The position numbers and the translations under genes were made by a program. From positions 18,197-82,196 of the forward strand of contig JAHLWZ010000841.1 of assembly GCA_020536535.1 (NCBI GenBank): 64,000 nt of DNA, written 5' to 3'. Shown piece by piece: positions 35,293-46,207 of this stretch; position 1 is the first letter of the stretch, and each line of letters opens with the position of its first letter. Under the pieces are notes generated by a model that was not told the origin of the DNA, did no database searches, and worked only from the letters and a program-made list of their open reading frames with translations. Source of the stretch: Pelomyxa schiedti (taxonomy: Eukaryota > Evosea > Pelobiontida > Pelomyxidae).

Positions 35293-38200
35293 CTATTTTT
35301 GCAGAACAACGAAGTATAGCCAGACACTGAAGATATCACATGGATATGGCACCACTTTGACTGCAACAGAAAAATCCACATCCCTCTCTTCCCGCAGATG
35401 CGCTCCTGTTGCAAATACCTTGTTGCACAAGCGGTCCACTGCTGTGTCAATGCTTTCCTCCAACAAAAGAAGGTCCTTGGTGGTGTTTTCTTCTCCGGAT
35501 AGTACAGCACACCCTAGGTTGAGTGTGTATCCATCGATGTTGGGATTCTGGTCTATCCACTTGCTGAGTGCTGTAATGTGCCGTTTCTCAGGGAAAGCCT
35601 GAGTTGCGTCGGGTGCTGCCGCCGCGGCGGAAGCCACTTGCGCTTGTATTGTTGCTGGGTAGGAGGAATTGAGTGCGTCAGTGAGTGAACAAGGGTCCTG
35701 TGATCGTATGAATGTTATAAGACTATCCTCGCATGTCTCCAGCAAGTCCGATAGTGTTTTATTGACAGCTCTGACGGGGGATAAGTTATCTTTTATGGGC
35801 AGTCATTGGTACTGACCTGCTCCAACGAGTTGTGAATCGGTGTCGGCGCCATTCTTGAATGGCATCAACAACAGCTTGTTCTAGATCACGTTGAAGCCGA
35901 GAAGATACACGAGATGAAGATGGGGGATATTCCACATTCACCTGAGTGGTCAGTTAGCAAAAACATAAAATATTGTGGCCAGGAAACAAGCCTGAAAAGA
36001 TGACAGTTTTGGAAGAGGGAAAAAACTGGTGAAGAAAGGTTTCCAATGCTTGTCGAAATTCATTTTCAATTTTGTCAAGGGGCATTGCGGTTGAATGTTT
36101 GCCCAGATCTTTTTCCTACATTAAAATACTTGGTTTTTCCTTCTCAAATGTACATTGGATGCGTTGAAGACAATACTAATATCCTGCAAAGACAAATGGT
36201 CAGGCGGACTTCGTAACAAGTAGGATCTCCCAGTCACTGGATTTATAATGGTGTAATTGCCTAAACCTCCTTTGGTGGGGTTTTTGACTTTAGTCAACAC
36301 GTATGCAACTTTTCCTTCCCCCTGTGCAGTGCCAACCAGGACCCAGGCTTCCTATATGTGGGTTATGTAGTTTTCTGGTTTATGGAGGGCAAAAACCTTC
36401 TCTGCCTTGTGGGTCAAGAAATTACACAAGAGTACAGCATGCTCTAGCCAATCGCCCTCTTTTAATAACAAAAATTGCTTGTGAAGATAGGCGGGAAGAG
36501 GTAGAAAAGGTGGATGCACCTGAGAGGACATGGTAACACTTGGCCTTCTTTGTGCTCCTGGGGGAGCATTCTTTAGTGGAATAAGTGACACAAATCTTGT
36601 GAATAAAGGCTCCTCCGAGCAAGTGGGAGGTGGGACTTGTGGTGTAATAAGACGTGTCAAAATCGTGTAGGAACCTTCCAGGCTGAGACCATAAGGCTAC
36701 ACAATAAATGAACCAAAAAACAACGTGAAGAGAGTGAAACCTCCATGAATCTTCTAACACAACTAGGATTTGTATGTAATCCTTTCAACCATGACTCGGA
36801 ATGTGTCTTCAAAAGTGCTATCTCCGAACTATTTGCATTCATCTGATTAAGGAATTTGTAGTTAGAAAACAGAAGAAAGTAAATACGTTACTCAACTCGA
36901 AGAGGTTCATGTTCTGGGAGCGCAATTGGGGGATCTAAACTAAGGTGGAGCCATAACTGCATAGAAATGGGAGGCCCAAAGGTTTGCTGAGTCTTGTTTC
37001 CTCCAACACTTACGCCAGTACCAGTACCAACAGCTCTTCCTATCATAGTACTGCCACCCTCAGCTCCAACAAGTTGACTCTGAAATAGTTAAAGAGAACC
37101 ATTGATGATGTAGAAGTGGTTATACATTTGTTGGATCCACGGCAGTTTGTTTGGATGTGTTGATGAGGTAGGAGTAAGTATAACCAAGCATATTAATAGG
37201 GCTTTCGAGACGAACAGCACCATCAACCTATCTGGTCAGTCGAAAGAAAAGAGGTTAGGAAGTTACTTTCGTTACTAAAAGACTGGACCACGGAATGGTG
37301 GTAGAACCAAGAAATCTAGCATGTGTTCGTTGATGAACAACATTTTTTTCTCGGTCATCATGATCCCCAATATCCAAAGTGACGTCATCATATACAGAAA
37401 TGGTGATAGGTTCATCAAAAGTGTTAAGGAATGTAGAATTGGATGAACTTTGGGCCTCCAATTCCACGGGCATTGTCAGAGTTTCATTCCATTGGGGTCT
37501 TGACCCTAGAGTTGTTGAGGTTTTAATAAGCAATCGTTCCGAGGTACCACAACGGGAGTTTGTCCTTGTGGACTTGCCAGAGAATGAGAGTTGGACAAAG
37601 GGGCATACATTCTTTGAAGTTTAGGAAATATAGTACTAATGGAGAGTTTTTCTTACTTCAAAAGGGTCAGTTGAAGAGTCATAGTCATCGTCTTCCAATT
37701 GTAAAGTAGTTGCAGGGTCACTTGGTTGCTGAGAGCCTGTTACAGGTGTAGGGGATGGCATTGGTGTGCTGATTCCAAAAGGTGAGCGAATAGTTCCTGG
37801 AAAGAGGGTCATCGGTCTTGCAGGCACTGGCGGTACAAGGGCTCTTGGGGGGTGTACAGGTACCGTTGCAGCATTTCTTCGTGCTGGCACGTGTTTAGCA
37901 TGAAGGATTTGCGCAATTATGTTGACAGTCGGAGGTACATTTGTGGTAGGCTAAACTGGTGAGTAATTACTAATATCTTGTGCAAGGGAAGTACAGGGAG
38001 TTCCATAGGTGTGGGCTTCAATGGTCTATAGGGAGAACATAAAAGAGCAAAAATGTTGGGCAATGTGAAATCCATTTGTGGTAGCTTAATGACATCTCGA
38101 AAGCCTAAAACCCCTTCCTGTGCTGCCTTAATAATAATTGTGCAGTTGGTCAGGATACCTGGTGCCCAATTAATTTGTCATACATTATTTTCCTTTTTTC

Positions 38201-41200
38201 TCTTATAAGTGCAACAGGGTCCAGATTTTCCTGTTATTTTAAGAATTCATTCTTTTTAAAAACCGTTAGAGTTTCTACCTCAGCTCTTTTTATTTTAGGT
38301 GCAGAACTCTGACTTGCTGCTGTTAAGGAGGCTCCACTTAGCTAAAAAATTTATGTAAATAGTGCTAAAGGTCAAACCGAGCAATGATACCATTAGGTCG
38401 GGAGGGGTTTCCAATGCTGAAGACTCAGATGCTCCTCCAGAAAGAAGTTGTTGGATATTGCGGTTACGAGGATCGTTTGGGTCAGTCATATTTCCAATCC
38501 ATGCCTTCAACTTCCGTGCAATTGTGGAAGATTCTGAGTTGGACACCTCTGAATTTGCGCTAGCCATATGCTGTCTGAGAATTCTGAGAAGTGTAAGGCT
38601 CAAACTGATACTGTCATTATGTTACCCTGGTGGGACAGGCGGTGCGTGAGCTGTATTATCCGTAGAATTCCTAGCCCATTGTAGGCATGCAGAAAGCGTC
38701 CCACATGTAAAATGCTGTGCTAGGGATGTAGGAGAAGGGGAATTTGAATTCTGAATATCCCAAGAAGCTGTCCAAGGGGTACTGTCTCGGAACTGGTACT
38801 TGGCTGGAGCTGCTGCTGATTCAATGACTACAGAAGTTAGAAATTGAAGTGAAAGGCAAAAGTACTTGGAATATTAGCGTATATTTCACCGATTTGCTCT
38901 TCTTTTCCGTGATTCTGGAATTGTGAAGGAGAAGGTTAAACAACATAACTTTGAAAACAATAAAAACCAGGGTATAAATCTGCAGGATTACTGAATCTGG
39001 CCACCTGGCAAGTTGTAGAGGAAATATTTCCCCGATATGCAGGAAAAAATTTGGAAGCGTCCCACTGCAATAACTAACATGAGAAACTGCAGTCGTTGAG
39101 ACAAACCTTATGTGGAATCAGCTAGATTTGCCAAATATTGAAAAAAATTTTCATGCCTGTTATTTACAAAGACTTTAATAAAGAAACTGCAAGTGAGGAT
39201 ATTTTCACGACGGGTTTTTTCTTCCTTTTGTGTTTGGGTAAAAGGATAAGAAAAAAGTTTGAAACGCACAGGTGCACAGGCATCACTACTTGTCACCTTG
39301 TTGTTGAATAAAACTGATGGTACTAGTTCAGGGTCCCCAGGCTTCCGTATTCTTTGAAGCAATTGCTGAGTGCCATTAGTTTCCTTGAAGCTATGCCAAA
39401 AAAGGATGGATGTGGAAAACCTGTCGAACTGCTTCATATTTTCTGTCAAAGTCAAACAGTTCAATTGCTGGAGGTTCTGGTTCCTTGTCCAGTTTCTATT
39501 TGCAAAGTTAAGAGGGTGATTAGGTATCATATTCGCACTCACAGGTTGGAGCTGTGCCTTAGTATCATTTTCATCCTCAGATGACTCTGAAGTTGCAGAT
39601 TTCCCATGAGTTTTTTGGTCTGGAGAATTGTCTGATGAACTGTGATCTCTCTCATTATGGCTATTTTTTGGTGAATCCTCACTGTCAGTCTCTGGCTCAC
39701 TTTCAGATGATTCATTTTCGTTCTGCTTTCTATTTGTGTTCTCAACAAGTTTTTGAGAAAGTTAGATGTACTTGAGCCATAGGGCATGTAGTTTCTCATA
39801 TTGTGCAACTTTTCTCTCATTCTCTTCTCTATGCAACTCTTCCATTTCCTCTACTTCTGCGATGATAGATTTCTCAAGTGCTGCTTCATCCTGAGAGGTG
39901 TTACAGGAGAAAAGTGTAAGGAGCCATGCCTGTGCTAAATCATGGGGAACTTTTTTAATGAATAGTCTCACTTGAGTACTGCTATAGTTGTGCGCTTTGC
40001 GAACTTTTCGAAGATTACTCCACACTACAAGTATTTTGTTCACAAGTTGCCTGTCTGTTTCCAGTTCCTCTATCTGAAGAGAGTAAGGTTGATAGAGGGT
40101 AAGAAGTAAAGGACCTACTCTCATACGGTGAAGTGCATGCAACTGCTTTTTAATTTGGAAATATTTTTGATGTTCTGTGGCCTCTTGTGCATGTAGTGAA
40201 AGGGCCTACCCAGCAAGTGAATTCAGAATCATTTGACAATGGCAAGTGCAATCACCTCTATTTTTTGAGAAAAAAATTCCTCTAGGTGTAAGGATCGGCG
40301 AGCTTCATATGTTGTATACAAGAGTTCTAACTGAGAAGAAAGTAGGTCTTCTTCATTGAAAAGGGGGTGGTCATGAAATTGAATCCCTTAACAGTAATAA
40401 GAAGAAATGCTATAAGCTGAGATACAACCAACAATATCAATATCAAGTTGATAGTGCTCAGTTGCTACTGTGGAAACAAACTTAACACCACTTGTAGCAG
40501 GAACGAATTTATGAGGGATGAATATTGGTTGGAGGGGCAGTGATGGTCTATTCTTTCTTGTAAAACAAAAGGGGAAAAGATCGTTATGACAAGGGCTTAC
40601 CTCTCTATAACCTGCTTTAGTGGATTAAGCTGCTGTACAATTTGTCCATCTGAGTCAACCCACTTCCGATGCTGCACTGAAGGTGAAATGGAGCCCCTGT
40701 GGAGTTCTAAATGAACTGTTGACCTCAAGAAGGTTTACATTTCTGTTTGAATCAAGCTAGAAGCTTTTAGTCTATGCTCCATTAACCTCATGTTCCAGGG
40801 TGATACAAATGGTTTTCCACCTTCATAGAGACCTTCTTGTGACAAGTATCTCTATTGGGAATGTCAGAAAACAAAGGTTAATTTGAGTGGGAGCTGGAAA
40901 ACCTTAGAAGTACCCGGAGTGTCAGTATCAGGAGGGACTGGGGCCCGTGTTATAAAGCCTACTAACTTTGATAGCTGTATAAAATTAACTGAGGAACATA
41001 ACGAATCACAATGAACCTTTTCGTGGATTGTTTGGGAGTCATCTTGGTAGGTTTTGATGCCTTCCGTCATATGTGATTTGAGGGTAGAAACTTGAGGTTG
41101 AGCATTAGAGGTGGTTTGAGAAACACCGTCAGGAGGAATTGGAGTTGGGACGGTTGCAGCGAGATTAGGAACGCCAGAAGAGGGTGGAATAGTGATAGAG

Positions 41201-42355
41201 GGGTTTTGCCCGGAAACCCCCGGTGGGTTTGATGATGTTGGACGAAGGAGAGGCATTTGAAGTTTTTTTTTGGGGGAGACATCCTTGTGAACTTTGATAC
41301 TCTCCATAACCACTATGTAAAAATAAGTGGACCATTCAATTTGTTTTTGATTGGTAAGGTACATCGCAATGCTTCAAGTTCTTCATCAACCTCTTCCTTT
41401 TTTACCACTTGTGTTAGTGCAATGAACTACTATAGTTTTGAGCTTGCTTACTTCATGTTGGGAACTAATAGCCTGCTGCCGCCTCAATTTCTTTTTCTGG
41501 CTTCCATCACGTTTGCGGGATTGCCCTTTAATCTGTGTCCTTTGTAGTCGTCTACAAAAAAAGGAATTAATAGAGCTCAGACCCTGGATTCATGCCTTGT
41601 TCTTAACCGTTCATGTATTGCATCTCTTTTTGGGTTTAAAAGTGATGATGAACCATTGTCATCCAACTGTACTGTTTGGTTTTTCTGAGAATGTAAGAGG
41701 CACTAGAGAAATAATACAATAAAAGAAATAAAACACACAAGTGATGAACGTGTTTGTTTTGGTGGCTCGTGATCCCGAGACTCAGCTCGGAGTGGAGTGC
41801 TTTCATTAATATTGCCATCACTTGTATCACTGCTGTGTTTGCCCTCTCCTGTCCTGTCTTTATCTTGGCTATCTTCATCTGGGGTGTCATCACTGTCTCT
41901 CAAGTTCTTTTTCTTCCATTTCCCTGGGGATTTTTTTGCTCTGTTTGGTTTGTGGTTGTCTTTAACAGGTGGTGGCCCTTCTGCAATTTTGTGTATAAGG
42001 CAAATTAGGAACTACTGGCAGGATTGGGGAGAACTCATACTCCTCCTGAGCCTCAAATTTGATGATGACGGGGTCAACCCACTCTGAAAACTACGTTATT
42101 CCCAGTGCGCAACATGTTGGGCTAACATTTTTTATAGATAAAAAATGAAAAAAAACCTACATCGCGTATGGGTCTGCTGCTGTCGTCACTTTTTGTGGCA
42201 CTGTCACTCAAATGAAAAGGCTGGACCGTGTTGGCGCCCTCGTCTTCGTCGTTACTTCTTCAAACGATCAGTACCACACCGACGTAGAGGGAGCTTCGTG
42301 CCCCATGAAGTACGTTTCGGTACCTTGGTTTCCTGTGCTGCTTTCTCGTTGACAT
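35293..42355 (-). CDS. CC2D2A: CC2D2A-like ciliary transition-zone protein
   Basis: Large protein of the MKS/B9 module at the ciliary transition zone. Stop at 35293; the start at 42355 is my best model (a first exon of 11 codons, then an intron of about 69 nt into an Asp/Ser-rich exon). The N-terminal third is disordered and charged. The middle holds Glu/Arg-rich helices (MEELHREENERKVAQYEKLH). Around 37255-37533 is a C2 domain with SRPQWNETLTMPV, FDEPITISVYDD and RFLGSTTIPWSSLL. At about 36250-36470 is the transglutaminase-like segment WLEHAVLLCNFL. The C-terminus has GYTLNL and RDVDFSVAVKVVPYPCDIFSVW, which matches the CC2D2A end (VEFALAV-YPxNVxSVW) well. Some of the roughly 25 exons are not individually resolved. 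Its presence implies the organism builds or built a cilium. Confidence 0.85.
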
Positions 42356-42571
42356 TACAAGCCCTACGTAGGTTCCCGTAAAATTCGATAGTACCGTTCG
42401 GGAGGCCGGAGAAGAGCACCCACCCAGCAATACACCACCAAACGGAGGAACGAAAACAAGAACTAAGGAGACCAGCCCACAAGAAAACCACCAAATCGGA
42501 AGAACAGAAACCAAGGGCTCCCATAAGTATTTTTTGGGATCTGTTTTTCTTAAGATAGCCTGTTGAGCGAG

Positions 42572-42690
42572 AGGCATCTTTCGGAGCCTGGGTAAAACCA
42601 GGTCATCCGTTAAAATTGGAACAATACAGAGAAGATTAGCATGGCCCCTGCGCAAGGATGACACGCAAAATCGAGAAGTATACCACTTTT
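42572..42690 (+). ncRNA. U6: U6 spliceosomal snRNA
   Basis: The invariant core of U6 is present: the ACAGAGA box at 42626-42632, AGATTAGCATGGCCCC with the AGC catalytic triad at 42638-42640, and TGCGCAAGGATGACACGCAAA that forms the internal stem-loop. It is followed by a T12 run (42687-42698), a Pol III terminator. The 5' end is less conserved. A short hairpin GGCATCTTTCGGAGCC precedes the core, so the start coordinate is approximate. U6 is the catalytic RNA of the spliceosome, consistent with the many introns here. It sits between two minus-strand protein genes. Confidence 0.96.
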
Positions 42691-42782
42691 TTTTTTTTGT
42701 CCGCTCCTTGCGTTGTTCCCCTGCGTCCGTTTCTTGCTGCATCGAATATGCAACAACGAACGAAAGAAAACAGAAGGCGCTA

Positions 42783-45700
42783 TTACATTTCACAAGAAAC
42801 ATAGTCAACACCTTCAGGTGGGGGTGGTGCTGTGCCGGATTCCATATTTGATTGCACAATTCCTGTTGTGCTGATGTCTGTGGCACCAAGGACTTCAGCA
42901 AGAACAAGCAGGTTGGAACCCTCGGAATCACAGAGAAGTATGTCACACGGGAGGTAGTAGTACCTCTGTGTGGGGTCCCCGCTGCGGTCGTTCATTTCTA
43001 TGGTCCAGTAGCGACCAAGGTCAATTCCATTCAGGTAATAGTGGCCGCGCCCAAGCCCGGTGGCATCAAACAGGAGCCCGCGGGAACTGCTGCAATCACA
43101 GCTTCCGCTTGGTGCTGTGAATGTGGTGAAGTACCACACAAGAGGTGTATTGGGGAGAAGGTCTTGGCTCCATGTGACCTGATCGATGCAGTGAGTGGAT
43201 TAATGGCTATTCTCGCCTTACTTGATTTAGTCCCTCCCACGTGTATAGGTCAAGGTTCTGGCCAGCAAGGTATGGTCGCATATTCCAGGTATTATCAGTA
43301 ATGTCATCAGCTAATCCAATTTTAACTTTCCCAATGATTCCCTGCGCGGTTATTGGAAAGTCTCATTTGGAAGACTAGTTCGTACTTTGGTTTTGGCGGT
43401 AGAACCCACAGACATCCCATTGTCAAAGCCCAGTGTTTCAGAGAGAATGGTTATTTCATTTGTTCCATCTTCCATCTTGATTCTAACCACAAACTCGAAA
43501 ATTCCATCCTTGTAGGTGTCATATTCAGAAATTGTTAGTTACTCTAAATACGTCATGGGCGTGATTATCGACTGCTTCAGTAAAGACACCATTCACAAAG
43601 ACGAGATAGGCATTTGACCTTGTTCCAAGCTGGAGGAAAAAAAAAAGTTAAAGGAGACTAGAAAGGAGGGAGAACTGCACCCAATACAAATCATGGCTCC
43701 CAGTGAGCCCAATGCTTGCATTTGTTGAGTAGAAGAGGTATTCAGTGAGCCCTGCTGTGACACTTGATTGCTCTAGAGAAAAGATTATGTAAGTGGAATC
43801 GGAGAGGCAGCTATTTACCAGAAGGAGAGGTGTTGTCCACAGAAGGGAAAGCTGCTGTTGATAACGGTTCCTGCCACGACATCCAAGAAAGGGAAATTGG
43901 TACTTCAGAGACAGTGCGATGCGTTTCAGAGTCACCTATCTTTTTGGAAGTTTTTTAGTGTTCATTAACTGGGGGAAAAAAAAGAAAGAAAAACCTTTGC
44001 AGTGCAATAAAGTTCATTGAGATTGGAGTCTACGAAAGTAACAGAGTAATCTGGGAGGGTGAAGTTTTTCCCTCTAAACTGTGACAGAATGTATATCTGA
44101 AAGAAGTCATATATAATTCAATAAACTTGTGTTCACACATCAGCTTGATTTTCTAGGAAAATAAACTCATTCCCAGTGGTGCCATATACGTAAGCAAGCT
44201 GTTGGGTTCCTTCTTCAAATTGCTGAGTTTTGTTATTGAACCATGTAAGGTGGACAGGGGTGTCAAGTTGCGCCTCCGTGGTGACAATGACTTTGCTATA
44301 TTCAGCAAGTAAGACATGCATTCTTTGCATGTGGGAGAATTTAGGCTCTGTTGATGTAGCTTATTAGATGTAACTTGCATATTTTCCTTACCATGAGGCA
44401 GCATGTCTGGGCAAACATTAACGTCTGATGCGTACTGATGAAAGTTAGAAGTAAGGCCAATGTCGTCAGAGCTACCATGTTGGTCAGGCCAGATCCTGCC
44501 CAACGACCAAAGTGGTTTCCTCCAAACCACATATAGTAATTCATCAGAGAACCTCCTCTGGCGTACCAACGAGCAGTGGAATAAGCGAGATCGGCAGCAG
44601 TTCTCCCCCAAAAGTAACTGGTGGTTCGGGTGGGACTCTCACCCCATACTTGGAAACCACCTTCGTTCTGAGAACCTTTAGAATAAAGGACTTACAGGCA
44701 CCAACACACTTCAGTCCACAGAGCTGGCTGGTCAACGAGAATCCGACCGCTTTGTCCTTGTATGGGGTAAGGGCGATTCTACGGTTGGAGTTTTTGTAAA
44801 CCATGTTCTTCAATGAAACTGGTGCAATCATTCCCATTGCAGGAATTGATGGTTGTACTGGCAGATTCTCCATTGCACATTATAATAGGTACCTAGAGCC
44901 AGTGAGAAAGAGATGATATCAGTAAAATTACTGGTGTTGAGATAAGAGCTTCATTGGCCATTGTTCCGCACCATTCAACATATGTACTTGGTGCAGAGGA
45001 ACCAAGTTCGTTCTCTACCTGGACAAGAACGATTGGTCCTCCGTGGGTTGCAAACAGTGGCCGCAACATAGTCACAACCTTAAGGTGTAAAAAATTGCAG
45101 TAGATCAATCACGTGGGAAAATTAAGCTTCTTTGTACCCTGTTGAACCACAGAGTCATGAGGGAGCACCATTCATCGTTTGATGTACGGAACTTAATTCC
45201 TTCCTTAAACCCTACCCAAACAGGGATTCCTCCATAGTCCCATTCAGCACACACCTGAAAATATTGGGATAGGTACTGAACGAGGATGGAATTAATACAT
45301 AGGGACCTATTCTCAAATTCACAAAAAGGTTGTGCTCGCCACAGAGCTTCACAAAATGTGTGAGGTTTGCATTCCCCTCCCAGTAAAATTGGCCTTCCAA
45401 TGGTTCTACACACACGAGGGTGAAAAATGGTCTCAAACCATAATCATAATGCATACCATGAAGATCCCAAAAAACGTACAAGTCGATCATATTGAGGCCA
45501 TTGCTGATTGCCAAATCAAACAAGGTATCCCACATTGCAGGAGTTGCCCTTGGATAATGCACACTGCCTTTTCGGAGGGAGTGTTGTTATATTTCCCCAC
45601 CAACAACCATATTAACGATACAAAATATCAAGGCTTCACATTTTAGATAAAACAAAGGGGCCTCATGTGGTGCTTTCATTTTTTTTTTTTAAGTTGGAGT

Positions 45701-45972
45701 GTTGGTGGGGGCAAGGCTTGTATACAGGCCCAATACAAATGATTCCTTTTTCTAATTCAAAACAGAAACGCACCAGATATGAACAGGGAATTGACTCCAT
45801 TAATTAATAGGCTCCTCTGGTCATACGTGACAGTGTACGGAGCGCCACCAACTTGGCCGTAAGTTATGAACCCCGGTTCCAGCCCCGATGACAGGGAAAT
45901 AATGCCACCAACCAACAGCAAAACAACCGACACGCCCATCGGAAAGTTAGTTTGTTTTTTTTTTGGGCTCAT
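42783..45972 (-). CDS. beta-galactosidase, glycoside hydrolase family 35, secreted
   Basis: Exo-acting beta-galactosidase. ATG 45972 starts a signal peptide (MGVSVVLLLVGGIISLSSG). Then VTYDQRSLLINGV, HYPRATPAMW, NMIDLYVFWDLH and LRIGPYV follow as in plant-type GH35. The acid/base Glu is in VQVENELG and the nucleophile Glu in ALWTEV. Further on is YARGGSLMNYYMWFGGNHFG. The C-terminal jelly-roll region has LVWYFTTFTAPSG, GRGHYYLNGIDLGRYW and NLLVLAEVLGA. About a dozen introns interrupt the gene, including one inside the DLH-EPLEGQF segment. The enzyme is predicted to be secreted or lysosomal and used for digesting galactose-containing glycans. Confidence 0.9.
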
Positions 45973-46207
45973 CACAGATTGCGAAGGTTACGGCAACAGG
46001 ACCTTCTTGAGCAATGCAGTTGTGTTCTAATCACCAAGCGCCATTTTTTGTAGGCAGGATATTGCTTCTTCTGCACCGTTATTTCCATCATTGAGCGACC
46101 CAGAAAAAGCAACGGTTTTCTCGGAAATCTGAGAAAATCTGATCACCCCCACCCTAGAAGCATTAACTACTCGTTAATTATGAAATAATTAAGCCATTGC
46201 TTTCATT

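Noticed and set aside
42276-42320. Alternative CC2D2A start with a 20-nt intron
   Set aside because: All other introns are about 35 nt or longer; an upstream ATG with an intron of about 69 nt gives the same downstream frame.
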